Positions 41,412 through 52,654 are shown, counted from the stretch's first letter. The stretch: 64,000 nt of DNA from Warburgia ugandensis (GCA_035236585.1 CP141130.1:77447944-77511943), one strand, 5' to 3'. The notes: generated from the sequence alone by a model not told the origin. Numbers and translations are program-made.

Positions 41412-41672
41412 GCGTCAGAACAGGCTAATTCACTTAAGAGTTTGAAGACAGTTGACCACGCCGCCACTTCAATCGCTGGGATCATTTGATGGAGAGGACT
41501 CCTCAGCATGCCCATCCCATGTTGGCCCTACAAAGTACATACAAATTGCTCCCACAATGACATCCAAACTCTAGTTTTTGATGATGCCACACATTATATC
41601 AAACACTCACCAATAGTACTTTCAGAGAGCTGCAATGCCCTCTTAACGGCTCTCTAGACAGGTGCACAACAA

Positions 41673-41757
41673 AAAAGGACAGCCTGGTGTACAAAGCTCC
41701 TGCCTATGCAAAGCCCAGAGAAGGGTCGGCCCATAAAGAGCCTATAGTAGGCAGCCA
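41673..41757 (-). mobile_element. Au-type SINE, 3' part only
   Basis: The minus strand carries the distal half (GGCTGCCTACTATAGGCTC to GCTGTCCTTTTTT). The proximal half is missing. Confidence 0.8.
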
Positions 41758-41858
41758 TTAATATAATGAAATGGGAGTACGAATATCATTTACCTCTGGG
41801 TGTTAATGCTAGTTGAGATGGAGTGATCTGACTAGATATGAGATGGGTCATTATCACT

Positions 41859-42045
41859 GTTAGTGGTGCTTGGAATGAGATGAGATGAAGTGACATCTCC
41901 TCATATACCTGTTAGTGACAGAACTCACTTGTAAGTTGAATTTTCAGTCATCTCACTTCATCTCATGCCAAATTTGGGTTATCTCAATCCAACTCAGATC
42001 ATATATCAGCTTAAGCTAGCTCACTTCATACCAAGCACCACTAAC
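41859..42045. repeat. MITE candidate with long terminal inverted repeats
   Basis: The left end GTTAGTGGTGCTTGGAATGA and the right end, read on the minus strand, GTTAGTGGTGCTTGGTATGA match at 19 of 20 positions over 187 bp. The inside is rich in GAGATGA/TCATCTC motifs and can fold back. No target-site duplication was settled. A single arm of the same family lies at about 51920-51963. Confidence 0.65.
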
Positions 42046-44967
42046 CCTATGTAAAAGATCTACCCCAAGCCTTGGACAATTTGTCTGTGCAACTATAATC
42101 ATTAGGAAAGCATATTTCACCAAACAAGATACCATTAAAGGCTGTTCCCCTTTGTCAACTCGAAGGAAGTAGCAGAACAAACAGGAGGGAAACTCTCAGT
42201 TTCATCAATTACCAAGATGAAACAACTTTGAGTGAGCCCAACCAATTGCTGAACCCTGTGAGAAAAAAAGGTTTTCAAGCACTACAGAATTCCTTGTAGA
42301 GGCTGACAATCATTGAGAGTGTGTCATACAACAAAAGCCTTCCCATCAAAACAAAATCATTTTGCCGAAACTAGTCTCTTTGAACATTTACAACAGGTAA
42401 AGCTCTGACTAATTCCCTGAAAACACGCAAAATGCCTTTAGATTGTAAACTCTCTTTTTTTCATGTGATCTTCTCACCACTGATCATCCATTACTCTTCT
42501 TCTCCTGTATCAAGAGAAAATCTACAAAAAACTAGTTAAGATGAATTAAAAAAAACAAAAGTTTCCACCTGATTAAAACGTTTCTGGGGTTCCCTTCAGT
42601 TTGAAGTTTCTAATTGGTTAACAGAGGCTTTTATAGCAGCCAAAGAGCTACATAATAAAGCACAAATTAGCTCAGTAAACCATTGTGGAACAGCAGGTGC
42701 AGTATCAATTCTAATTTAAGACAGATATCTTACCAGTTTCTACGCAGAATTGCCCGAATGAGAATGGCCACTAAAAGAAGTTAAACAATTTCGAAATTCA
42801 TGTGCGTTCCTGATCAAAACCTCATACCCAAGATGGCAGCAAATAGTTTATTACATGCATATGCTTGCAATTAGCAATGGACACTTCCCTTTCATTTTCA
42901 TGTGCTTACTAGTCTATAAAGCCCTAGGCTTACTAGTATAAACTCCACACTATTGTAGCTTGCATCTTTTTCCATTCCAATATAAGTTGGTTTGATCATG
43001 ACTTAAGATCTGGATTGACAGTTGTAGATGAAAACAATGAGGGTATTTAAGGGAAGTTTGAGAGCTTTAGTTTCCACAGATTAGGTGATGAAAGGTTAAA
43101 ATGTAGGCTATTGGGGCCAGAGTAGGCTAAAATGCATCAATAATCACTGTTAGACTTGGTGTCTTGTGTCGAGGATGGAATTCCCAAACTAGACCTGTAC
43201 AAATTTCCTCAATATGGTTGCCTGAGCATATTGTGGGAATGTGTTCAGATGCATTTACTAGTGAGGCAATAACTCGAAGTGCATTTGGATTAATCTTCTG
43301 TGAGATAAAAATTCAGTACCTCTTTTTCATTCTATTCTCCTAATACAGAGCATCACGGTGCCTGATGTCTTACTTGCGAGTTAACTACAAGATACACTTT
43401 CTGATGCTCAAAGGGCTTGCTATTCTAAGGGCATCAATAGCTTTCTTGTCACCTACTGTTGCCCAGAATGAAGAAGCGGAATGGAAGCATCCAGTTGATA
43501 GAAAGTTAAATGTTTTTTTCACTGTGGCACATTCAAATACTAGAAGCACTCAAAACAGCAAAGCAAGTCATAAGTATGCTTCCTTGGAACTGTTCTTGGT
43601 CCACTCATCCAGATTTAGAGTGGTTTGGCCAATGACTATGCCCATCAACCTACAAACAGGCACATTCTTGGCAACAAATGGGTGCTCAAGGGGAAACAGA
43701 ATCCAAAGATACTGCTGCTGGAACACAGTCCAGCTAGTAGGAAGGACTACATCCAAGTCATGATTTTGAATGTGATTGGACATTTTTGCAGTCGATTATA
43801 GCCATAGCAGCAAATTGGAGTTGATTCTGAATCTTGCTAATTTATATGCCTAGACTCTAAGTTGAATAGATTGAAGAATGCATTTCTTCTTGAAGGTAGA
43901 GGTGCATATAGAACAGGCAAAAGTCCTTGAAATAGCAACAGAGTTGGGATTGTCTGACATGGTGCTGGGAGATCTCCGGGCCTATGAGAGAAGTAACCCA
44001 ACGATCATTTTCAACCAAGTATTCTCGGTAAAGGACTGCTCTTTTTCTATACATCATGAGTGATAGCTCTGAGCAGGCAGAATTTCAAACACAGCGTGCA
44101 TTAACCTTCGACATGAAGGAATTTGACTCCTTGATATTTTCTTGCACATAGAATGAAACTTGAAAGTACTAAGAAGCAAATACGTATATTACAAATGAAG
44201 TATGCTACAGGTTTCCTTAACAGTCTTCGCATGACGATGCAAAGCCATTAATACTTCAGCTGTATACATTAGAAAAGAAATGAGGAAAAATGAGAACAAA
44301 ATCACTGATCTTTTCAATTAATAAAGCACGGTAAAACTAAAGAGCATTTGATGCTTGAACTAATTACACCAGACAACATCCACGTAGCAAATTAAATTTG
44401 CCAATTCCATGACTAGAGAGAAGAGCACCCTCAGAAAGGGATTATGAGATAGCTGAGAGGTATCATTTGTCATGGATTACTTCATAAAAAATGAAAGTCG
44501 TATGGTTATTACAACACAGATTGATTGTAGATCTAGATGCAAGTGGATCTTGACAGGATATCATGTTCTTTTGAGCAGAAGTACAATCTCATGGAGCAGC
44601 AACAAACAGAAGCAATGATCTGGAGAAGCATAGAATCTGAAACAGAGACATAGGATATACCAATGAAAATCACACCTGGTTGAGATTTCCTACAGCAGCT
44701 CCATTCAAGGGCAAATACTCACCTATACGCTAACTACCAAAGTGTCTAGCTGTCACAAAGACACAAGTCCTGTTTTCCATGCTAAGAACAAATCTTACAA
44801 AACAGAAGACGACATTATTCACAAGGATGTTGAAGATGGAAAAACTATCCATTTCTGAAACACTCATAAGTAAGGACTAGCTATTACATGATAGACAAAC
44901 TTAGGCACATAAAGGCCACAAGTCAACTTGAAGGGAATTGCTGAAAGCATTTGAGTCGGGAATATAG
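42046..44967. other. intergenic, no gene supported
   Basis: A 132-codon frame at 43365-43763 and a 61-codon frame at 43878-44063 (with VHIEQAKVLEIATELGLSD) are open but match no family I know, and no splice-consistent gene could be built. Confidence 0.4.
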
Positions 44968-44968
44968 A

Positions 44969-45144
44969 AGGGAAGCCTTGGTGCAACGGTAGAGTTGAGT
45001 CATCATTTGACCTGCAGTTCACAAGTTCGAGGAGTGGAACACAACCTCTTGCAAATATGCAAGGTAAGGCTGCATACTATAGACCCTTTGTGGTCCCTGG
45101 ACCATGCATAAGTGGGAGCTTTGTGCAATGGGCAGCCTTTTTTT
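44969..45144 (+). mobile_element. Au-type SINE, full length
   Basis: Head AGCCTTGGTGCAACGGTAGA, B-box AAGTTCGAGG, body and a seven-base T run. CATTTGAGTCGGGAATATA (44948) and CATTTGAGTAAGGTATATA (45145) form a diverged target-site duplication. Confidence 0.9.
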
Positions 45145-45145
45145 C

Positions 45146-45775
45146 ATTTGAGTAAGGTATATAAAGACATCTTGGTCATCTTCACCATTGTATATATAGC
45201 GATCTAAAGAGATTATTTCAAGATTCTCAACTATAGCCTGTTAATATCATGGAAAGCATGTCTAATAAACAAGGGCAAAGAAAGCTGACATGAAACACAA
45301 TCATTAACAAATATGATGCTAAATCAGATAAAGCTCCAATGTCAGCAAACACATTGTTTTACATGTACAATGTTCATTCCATTAAACAAATTGGGTTGAG
45401 ACTCCCACTAACTACTTTCTTCCTTCTTCTATTCCATTGAAACTACACATTTTTACCTAGATTTTCTAGAGTGGGGCAGCCTCATGCTGATCAAATAAGA
45501 TTAAGACCTAACCACCCTAGGGAGATGCCAGTTCTTCCCTTCCAATAGTATCATTGTATACTTTGAAGAAGAAGAAGAAGAAGAGATTGAAGGTCACTTC
45601 TACTAATTAAAACTAAAAAAGAAGAAGAGAGAGAGTCTCGGTAGTACACTTAGACATGCAATTCCCTGGATAGTTGAGATGTTTTTTAAAAAATCTAGAA
45701 ATTCTGGCTTCTTGATTTAACCCCAAGTAATTTAGAAGCTCCCACATTTTCAGAATTCAATTATAATTTACCAAG
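45146..45775. other. intergenic, no gene seen
   Basis: AT-rich with a short (GAA)n run near 45565-45582. Nothing else recognised. Confidence 0.5.
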
Positions 45776-45958
45776 ATGGGGGGCCTTGGCGCAAAGGTAG
45801 AGTTGTCATTGTGTGACCTAGAGGTCTCGAGTTCGAGGCATGAAACAGCTTCTTGCAAAAATGCAAGATAAGGCTGCGTACTATAGATCCTTTGTGGTCC
45901 AACCCTTCCCCAGACCCTGCATACACAGGAGCTTCATACACCGGGCTGCCCCTTTTTT
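45776..45958 (+). mobile_element. Au-type SINE, full length, perfect target-site duplication
   Basis: Head GGCCTTGGCGCAAAGGTAGA, B-box GAGTTCGAGG, intact body and T run. ATTATAATTTACCAA (15 bp) occurs identically at 45760 and 45959. Confidence 0.95.
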
Positions 45959-45973
45959 ATTATAATTTACCAA

Positions 45974-46756
45974 ATTGAACATAAATTACCTAATTAAGGT
46001 CAAATTTCATGACATTTTTGTCAAATTCTCAGATGTAATTGTAAATCTAGCTCTTGTTCAAGTTAAACACTAAATTCTCATCAAGTCCTTCTCTCAGATG
46101 TTTTCACAAAATTTCCAACTATTTGCCTTGCTTATTTATTCTCGAACCTGAACCAAATTTGTACCATGGTACCATATGAACCAATCCAGAGATTCAGTAT
46201 GAACCTAGTTGCAGTTGCAAGATGCCATCATTTTTCATATAACAAATCCTTCTCTACATGCTATAATTTGTAAATCTCGTCAACATTCAAGTTAAAAATT
46301 AAATTCTCATCAAGTTCTTTCTCCACAAGGTTTTCGTGAATTTTTCACATATTTCCCTTGCTTATTTTTTGTCGAATTTCAACTCTGTACATTGGCATCA
46401 TATGATCAGAATTTTACCACAGACAGAATCTAGATATAGCTGCAACATGCTATCATTTCATATAACAAATCCTTTTCCACTTGACAAATGAACAAATCAA
46501 AGAGAAAGAAAGTCCATTTTAGATGACAATGTTTATCCTAAACTTCAACTGCAATGTTATCCCCCAAGGACATAGAGAAAACCAAATTCATTCTAGACTG
46601 AGTGTGGAGATTTTCTACAATAATCAGCACTTTCAAACAAAACCCAGTCTCAAAGTAGGAGAAACGAACATCAGCAGAAGCAATTGATACAAGCAATCGA
46701 TTGGGTGCCCTTGAATATGGGCGAGAGAAGGATTAGATGAACTTTAGGAAACGCAC
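45974..46756. other. 3' flank of the microprotein gene, no other gene seen
   Basis: AT-rich. Two similar blocks beginning near 46047 and 46287 (CAAGTTAAACACTAAATTCTCATCAAG and CAAGTTAAAAATTAAATTCTCATCAAG by landmark, both followed by a TTTTCNC-rich stretch) suggest a roughly 240-bp direct duplication. Confidence 0.5.
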
Positions 46757-46948
46757 CTATGATGACTGATCATCAGATACAGTGGTACCAACTTGGGATG
46801 AAGATGCCATTCGAGCGGCTGCTTCTTCTTCGTTGAGAATCCTTTCCATGTCCGTGATTCTCTTCCTCGCCACAAACGTAACTAGAACTGGTGGGTTACA
46901 AAGAAGAAACGAATAAAACGAGAATTACAAATCCAGGGTTTGATTTTG

Positions 46949-47000
<52 letters not shown>

Positions 47001-47069
47001 ACCTCCAGCAGTACCGAAGGTCCAGAGCCAGAGAATCTTGACGCCGGGGCTCTTTCCTCCCAACGCCAT
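46757..47069 (-). CDS. 65-residue single-pass membrane microprotein (two exons)
   Basis: Exons 47069-47003 and 46887-46757, spliced GT-AG in phase 1 across a 115-bp intron, encode 65 residues. The chain has a short N-terminus with Gly/Lys (MALGGKSPGVK), one hydrophobic span at about 10-29 (VKILWLWTFGTAG into VLVTFVA), a positive stop-transfer cluster RKR, and an acidic tail with ERILNEEEAAAR. A small basic-then-acidic tail-anchored form like this is common among mitochondrial or plastid membrane subunits, but I do not recognise the family. The frame is open upstream to an ATG at 47201, which would add 44 residues; the inner start gives the cleaner protein. The intron begins gtaattctctct and runs into (CT)n. 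A G-box and TGGGCC motif lie about 510 bases upstream. Confidence 0.65.
46949..46997 (-). repeat. (CT)n microsatellite directly after a 5' splice site
   Basis: About 24 units, (AG)n on the + strand, occupying the 5' half of the microprotein intron starting six bases after the donor. Confidence 0.95.
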
Positions 47070-47576
47070 GGCCTGCTTCTTCCCTCTGTTCACTTGGTTT
47101 GGTTGAAGTCCTCTGCGGCCTGCACTATAGACGGATGCCAACCTGCTAGGTAATGGGGCCAAAGTCTTAAGATACATCTCAGCCCTTGATTGACAGTCCA
47201 TCCCGAAAATTGAAATGAACGGAGGCCGTAAGTTCGGATTCGGAAATAAAACGGCAAGTAAAACAATTGTAATATACCAAGCATGGTGAAAAGTTGGGGA
47301 AAATTTTGAGACAGAAGCATTATTACACTGAGAATGTACTTGTGATATTTGAGATTTTCACAAATTATTCATGAAATTTAAGTTTTTTGTGGCAAATTCA
47401 TGTTAATTTGCATTAAATTTACAAAAAAACAGTAAATTTTGAATTATTCCAGAATAAATCGGGACATTAAAAGTAGGAATTCCCAAGGAAATTTTAATTA
47501 TTTGGCGAATGCCCTTTTTTTAATACTAAGGAATTATTCGGAGAATTTCCTTATCATTGGCTGCGTAGTAAGTTGT

Positions 47577-47587
47577 CACGTGGGCCC
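47577..47587. promoter_or_regulatory. G-box overlapping TGGGCC element
   Basis: CACGTGGGCCC joins a palindromic G-box (CACGTG) to a TGGGCC motif. TGGGCY elements are frequent upstream of plant genes for mitochondrial and translation proteins. It lies about 510 bases upstream of the microprotein start, so its use by that gene is uncertain. Confidence 0.35.
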
Positions 47588-48380
47588 TACATACTGACTC
47601 ACTCCGAGTTCGGGTTTCAACCGGATTGGATGTCTGTATCATCTGAAAAATGTGCTTTTGATCGGTAGAGATGGAGATTTGAAGAACAAGAAACAGTGTT
47701 TAGGGAGCTCCAGTTATCCAACGGCAGCGATTCTTCGTGTACGATATGTTCACAATCGGACGATCAGATCAACTAAAAATCGTGGGCCTCGTACATCTTT
47801 TTGTTTTCTTTCACAGGCAAAGAATTACAAAGAAAATCACTCACTCTCCTGGACCTATCAACCCCTGCTGGGATGGAACATGGAGGGTCTGGACCCTGAA
47901 CCTGCGGCCCCTCGTCAACGGGGTGAGGCACGCCTCTTTCACCAAACCATTCGGCTAGTAGCCCTTTTTGCGAGCCTTATACTTAGATGGCACCGTTATT
48001 TCATTGGTATTCACCAGGCTGGTATGATGTTAGCTAGTCTAAGAATGGAGGGTATGACTGCAGCAGTAGGCTGCAACGGTGTCCATGATTCAACATCATT
48101 CCCTTACTATTGAGTAGCTGTCCTGTTGCCTGTGTTGGTTACATCTTTCATCAGACAGATTCCTGCTTGAGGGAAGAATGCAATCATGTCTGCAACATCT
48201 ACTTTCAAGTCTACAAAATTGGATAATTCAAAACTGTTGGAACCATTACCTGGTCCTATAATTGTGTCAGCTGAATCTGAAACAAAAGCAAGAAATGTAG
48301 GAAAGAGAATATGGGAAATCTTGCTGGTTTGTAAGTTTATCATAAACTTCAATAAAACCATCTTGAACTGTTCAAAGAAG
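47588..48380. other. intergenic, no gene supported
   Basis: A 153-codon frame at 47652-48113 is open but its product is not recognisable and no flanking exons were found. Confidence 0.4.
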
Positions 48381-48552
48381 AAAAAAGGGCAGCTCGGTGC
48401 ATGAAGCTCCCGCCTATGGGGGTCCGGGGAAAGGACGGACCACAAGGACCTAAAGTACATAGTTTTACCTTGCATTTTGCAAGAGACTGTTTCCATGCCT
48501 TGAACTCGTGACCTCAAGGTCACACGACGACAACTTTTACTGTTGCACCAAG
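48381..48552 (-). mobile_element. Au-type SINE, near full length
   Basis: Minus-strand head CCTTGGTGCAACAGTAAAAG, B-box GAGTTCAAGGC, body TGCAAGGTAAAACTATGT and T run. No clear target-site duplication. A second copy in the same orientation starts about 105 bases further on. Confidence 0.9.
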
Positions 48553-48661
48553 GGAATGAAAATTTCAGAAACAGTAAAAGATCTTCTAAAAGCCCACTAA
48601 GAAATGCTACGAAACATTAGACAAAGATCTAATGAGACACAAAAGAAACCATCGAGAAATG

Positions 48662-48841
48662 GGGCAGCCCCGGTGCACGAAGCTCCTGACTACACGGGGT
48701 CCGGGGAAGGGGAGGACCACAGCGGGCCTATAGTGGGCATCCTTACCTTCTATTTCTGTAAGAGGCTGTTTCCACGCCTTGAACCCGTGGCCTCAGGGTC
48801 ACATGACGACAAATTTTACGGTTGCTCCAAGGCTCCCCTTC
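48662..48841 (-). mobile_element. Au-type SINE, full length, target-site duplication
   Basis: Complete on the minus strand from GGGGAGCCTTGGAGCAACCG to GCACCGGGGCTGCCCC. AAACCATCGAGAAATG (48646) and AAACCATTGAGAAATG (48842) are a 16-bp duplication with one mismatch. Confidence 0.93.
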
Positions 48842-50489
48842 AAACCATTGAGAAATGATGAAGGAAATATTCAAGGGAATAAATAAGAGCCATTTATATG
48901 AAAAATGCTAGAAAAATGGCAAGAAAAGCAAAATGCATCTGCCATATGTGTGTGTGTTTTAGGAGATGATCAGCAGAACAAAAGTACAGTCAAAATGTCT
49001 ACAATGTGTTTCACATAAGTTTTACCATTTCTTGGAGATGTTTCGCTTTAGTTTCTAAGGCGAGTTTTCTACTTTGTAGAAGAGTTTTAAGTAAAGATGG
49101 TTGGACATGTTCAAAGGAGACCAACAACGACACTGGTTAAAAGGAATGAGGCAATACAAGTAGAAGGTTCTAAAAGAGCAAAGGGAAGGCCCAAAAGAAC
49201 TTGGATAAAAGTGGTGAGGAAAGATTTAAAACTTTGGTATTAAATGAAGCCATGGTACTTGATAGAGAGGAATGGAGGAATAAGATTCATGTGGCCGACC
49301 CCTAATTAGGATAAGGTCTTGATGATGATGATGATGATGACGATGGTTGGAAATCTTTCTGATATAGTTTCATCTAGATAGTTACTGTTTCTTTCCACAT
49401 GGTTTCGCTCTGTATTACATATAACAACTGAAGAAGCAAAAGAACTTGAAAAAAATCAAGTCCAGCCATTTCAAAGTGCACAGACCTTGTCGCTGGGCAG
49501 TAAAGATAGTAGGTAGCATTCACTTGAATTTGTGAATTCTAAGTGACGAGAGGTTCAGCTTCAGCCAGGTCAGTTGGCTTTGCTCAAATTACAACCCCAT
49601 AGGAGGAAATCCTTAGAGATCCAATGAGAAGCTCAACCCAGGTTTTACAGGCCCTATGAAGTTTTGGAGAAGATTGGTCCCGTTGCTTATCACTTAAACG
49701 AGTCATTTCATGAATTAATGGCATGTATGTCTATCCATGAACATCTATTCTATCTGTACATCTAGGGGATCTCTCCATCTATACATAAGTCTTGATAATA
49801 ATCAAACAGATGATCATAGATCAGCTTCATTGTTTGCAATAGTAGGAGCTATATATGGAATCATGTATGCGAAGTATAACCACAGCATTTTGATGAAATC
49901 CAACCTTCACCTGGCTCCAAAATACAAGATCCAGTGATACTGGTCACTGAAATAACCATTTATATCTGCTTGGGAGACAATGCCATGAACTACTTCCAGT
50001 TCCAAATTTTCTGCAATTACGATACCCCTGCGTCTTTTAAAAATATTTAACCTTGATTCGATCGTGAACTGGAATTAACTGGAGTAAGCATCCACTACTT
50101 CAACAACATTTCTAGAAAACCCTACTCTATTTTGCGCTCTCATTTAGCAATTACATGGTCCTACTTGGCAGTATGTTTCTAGCAAGTATGCAACTGTATG
50201 AACCAGTAACAGTGTCAATGATGAATATCAATTTTTCTAGAAACATAGTGTCTAATGTGTTCTACCTTTGTTTGGGTCACTCTACAAGCAATGGTTTACA
50301 GACAGGAGGATTGAACAAAAGCTGAACATGTCAAGGGATCTTCCCACCAACAGTTAAAGAACATGAATACAATGCAGAAAGATGTGAACTAGTTAGAAGT
50401 ACCCTTTTGCTAAAACATGTCTTTTCTAATAAATATGTTGCTCTAATAATTCAATCAATATAATGGATGATGATAAATCTGTCTCCTTC
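48842..50489. other. intergenic, LINE 3' end, no gene seen
   Basis: Apart from the LINE fragment at 49092-49345, no coding region or repeat was recognised. Confidence 0.45.
49092..49345 (+). mobile_element. 5'-truncated RTE-type LINE, 3' end
   Basis: The + frame reads VGHVQRRPTT, then GRPKRTWIKVVRKDLK, then after a frame change REEW/RIHVADP-like residues, which is the C-terminal end of RTE-clade reverse-transcriptase proteins. The copy ends in a GAT-repeat tail (TTGATGATGATGATG), as RTE elements end in short repeats and not in poly-A. Only about 250 bp remain. Confidence 0.75.
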
Positions 50490-51140
50490 TTAGTCATCTC
50501 TGCTTGCATCAGCCTGATTCTCACTGTCATTCGAACTTTCAGCATCTAATGATTCATGCGTCGCCAAGAGTATCAGGACAGCCTACACAAACCATGTTTT
50601 GGATATAATTTGATTATGAGAGAAAGGAGAACATTAATCTTAGAGAAATGACATAACATGTATACTAGTAATGTGCAACGTTTCAATGGCCAACCTCGTC
50701 TGGCTTCTTAGAAGCAAGCAATGCACTTGTAAGGCCCCATAGAACCTCAAGATTAGGAGCTTTAGGAGTCCATTTGGAATAAAAAATCAGATCAATGATG
50801 GAAACTAATTCAAAACAAATATAAGTTATCCAGTTATCACAAGCTAAAATTCAACAAAACAACAAGTAGCTGTAGGTAGTAGTCATTGTAGCAGAGTTTT
50901 CACAAAACCCCTGTTGTTGTCTGTGGACTGAGCCCATTCAAGTTTTCAGAGATGTAGCCACTGGAAATATTTTTGTGGATGATAACATTAACAATATAGT
51001 TGTAAAACATCTTGGCCAACCCATAATAGGGATTAGGCGTCGACGACAACGAGCTATAAAACATCTGCATTTGAAGCAAGAAGTGAGTAAATACATCATT
51101 AACTTATTGTTGGTTCAGAAAGGATAGAATCAGAAATGAA

Positions 51141-51449
51141 AATATTAGAGAAAATTTAGGGATAGTATCAATGGGTAACAAGATGAGGGAGATTAGACTT
51201 AGATGATTTGGACATGTTCAAAAGAGACCAACAACGGCACCGGTTAGTAGGGGTGAGGCAATACAAGTAGAAGATTCTAAAATGGCAAGGGGAAGGCCCA
51301 AAAGAACATAGATAGAAGTGGTGAGGAAAGATTTAAAAGCTTTCGGACTAAATAAAGCCATAGTACTTAATAGAGAGGAATGGAGGAATAAGATTCATAT
51401 GGTTGACCCCGAATTGGGATAAGGTCTTGATGATGATGATAATGATGAG
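51141..51449 (+). mobile_element. 5'-truncated RTE-type LINE, 3' end
   Basis: Closely related to 49092-49345 (shared GHVQ.RPTT, GRPKRT, VVRKDLKAF, NREEWRNKIH) and ending in TTGATGATGATGATAATG. It sits in antisense orientation between two exon pieces of the TPR pseudogene. Confidence 0.78.
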
Positions 51450-51919
51450 ATGTAGAACTCTTATAAGCAGCGACACTCCATAATCCTCGTGATCATATTT
51501 TACTTCTCCAAGTAAATGATAAGCATCAGAATCCTCTGTTTTTTCTGAACACCAAATACCAGGATTCCAAGAGTTAGCTGCTCAGAACTTGTTGTGCAAA
51601 ATGACGTAGAAACATTTCTAAATAAACACGTTGATGCCAAAGTAGCACAAACCTTGATGAACTTCTCAAGAAGCAACACCAGACAACTATATTCTCCTAA
51701 TTCTAGCAGGGTAACAGCAGAACCATGCAAATTTACTATTGCAGAAAGATTTCGACGTGTATCATAAAAAATGGATTGGAGAAAAATGCCAGAAGATGCC
51801 TTATTGATGCTTAAAATGATATAGAATTTAAGCTGGTATGCTATAGAAATTAAGCTGGCATTGCAAAATATTCTTATCAGCAAACTCTAGGAGAGTACAC
51901 TCAAGTAATCTCAAGCCAA

Positions 51920-51963
51920 TCTCATCTCAAGTCAGCTCACTCCATCCCAGGCACCACTAACAC
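51920..51963. repeat. solo arm of the 41859 MITE family
   Basis: TCATCTCAAGTCAGCTCACT then CCAGGCACCACTAAC matches the right terminal repeat of the candidate at 41859-42045. The other arm was not found. Confidence 0.45.
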
Positions 51964-52296
51964 CACGTTATATTTTTCTGGAAGGTACAATCATAGAAAT
52001 TATTAGTGCCCAAAGTAGCGAGTCCTGTTCTGTCAACTTGAGCTAAGGGGTAAAATTTTTCACTCTCATGGACTACATAGACTTCTCCCATAGCACTTAA
52101 CCAGTCAGGATGCTGCTAATAAAAGTAAACCACGTCCACTGAAGGTGTCAAGCATGTGTTTGTATTCATCTCTATAGATCGGCAGTGCCCCTTTCATGAG
52201 GTGAGAACTTTCAAAGTGATCAGGTCTATAAGACAAAAATTAATGTCCCAACCATGGCAAATGAATAAATTAGACATTGGTCATTACATAAAAAGA

Positions 52297-52479
52297 AGGG
52301 GAGACTTGGCGCAACGGTAAAAGTTGTCGTCACGGGACCTTGAGGTCATGGGTTCAAGGCTTGGAATCAGCCTCTTGCAAAAATGCAAGGTAAGACTGCT
52401 GCCTGCTTTAGGCCATTGTGGCCTGACACTTTCCCAAACCCTGCATAGGCAGGAGCTTAGTGCACCGGGGCTGCCCTCT
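52297..52479 (+). mobile_element. Au-type SINE, full length, 21-bp perfect target-site duplication
   Basis: Head GAGACTTGGCGCAACGGTAA, B-box GGGTTCAAGGC, body TGCAAGGTAAGACTGCTG and end CACCGGGGCTGCCCTCT. A 21-base sequence starting ATTGGTCATTACATAAAAAG is identical at 52276 and 52480. The longest and cleanest duplication in the window. Confidence 0.95.
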
Positions 52480-52654
52480 ATTGGTCATTACATAAAAAGA
52501 GGAACACAGAACAAAACACAGTGACTCAGAAGGAAGCATGATATCTCAAGTTTTTTGTAGCGTAAAATCACTCATTTCAAGAGCAGCAGGATCATTTGGT
52601 GAAACAGCAAGTGTTGCCCCATGTTGTTGAAGCCTAGAGCCTAGTCTGTAACGG

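Larger units (their letters stand above)
50490..52645 (-). pseudogene. TPR-protein gene copy, decayed, introns retained
   Basis: Five exon-like pieces in minus-strand order: 52645-52572 (LQQHGATLAVSPNDPAALE), 51735-51653 (NLHGSAVTLLELGEYSCLVL then LLEKFIK), 51533 to about 51447 (DSDAYHLLGEVKYDHEDY), 50759-50695 (PNLEVLWGLTSALLASKKPD) and 50582-50490 (AVLILLATHESLDAESSNDS, then a stop). Together they follow the order of a plant TPR protein, probably plastid-located, with motifs like GEYARA..LL, RLLGEVKYEL and VLRGLTNALL.KKPDEAV. After DHEDY the reading frame slips by one base, the last piece stops early, no first exon or further TPR units are found, and a LINE lies between pieces three and four. 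It looks like a duplicated, unprocessed gene copy. Parent assignment is from memory of the family and could be wrong. Confidence 0.55.

Noticed and set aside
43365-44063. Possible gene from frames at 43365-43763 and 43878-44063
   Set aside because: No family resemblance, and no splice junction joins them in a consistent phase.
46896-47201. Longer form of the microprotein from the ATG at 47201
   Set aside because: The extra 44 residues are possible as a presequence but the open frame ends in translated (CT)n repeat; the spliced model from 47069 is more coherent.
47652-48113. 153-codon + strand open frame
   Set aside because: No recognisable domain, no flanking exon, and composition not clearly protein-like.
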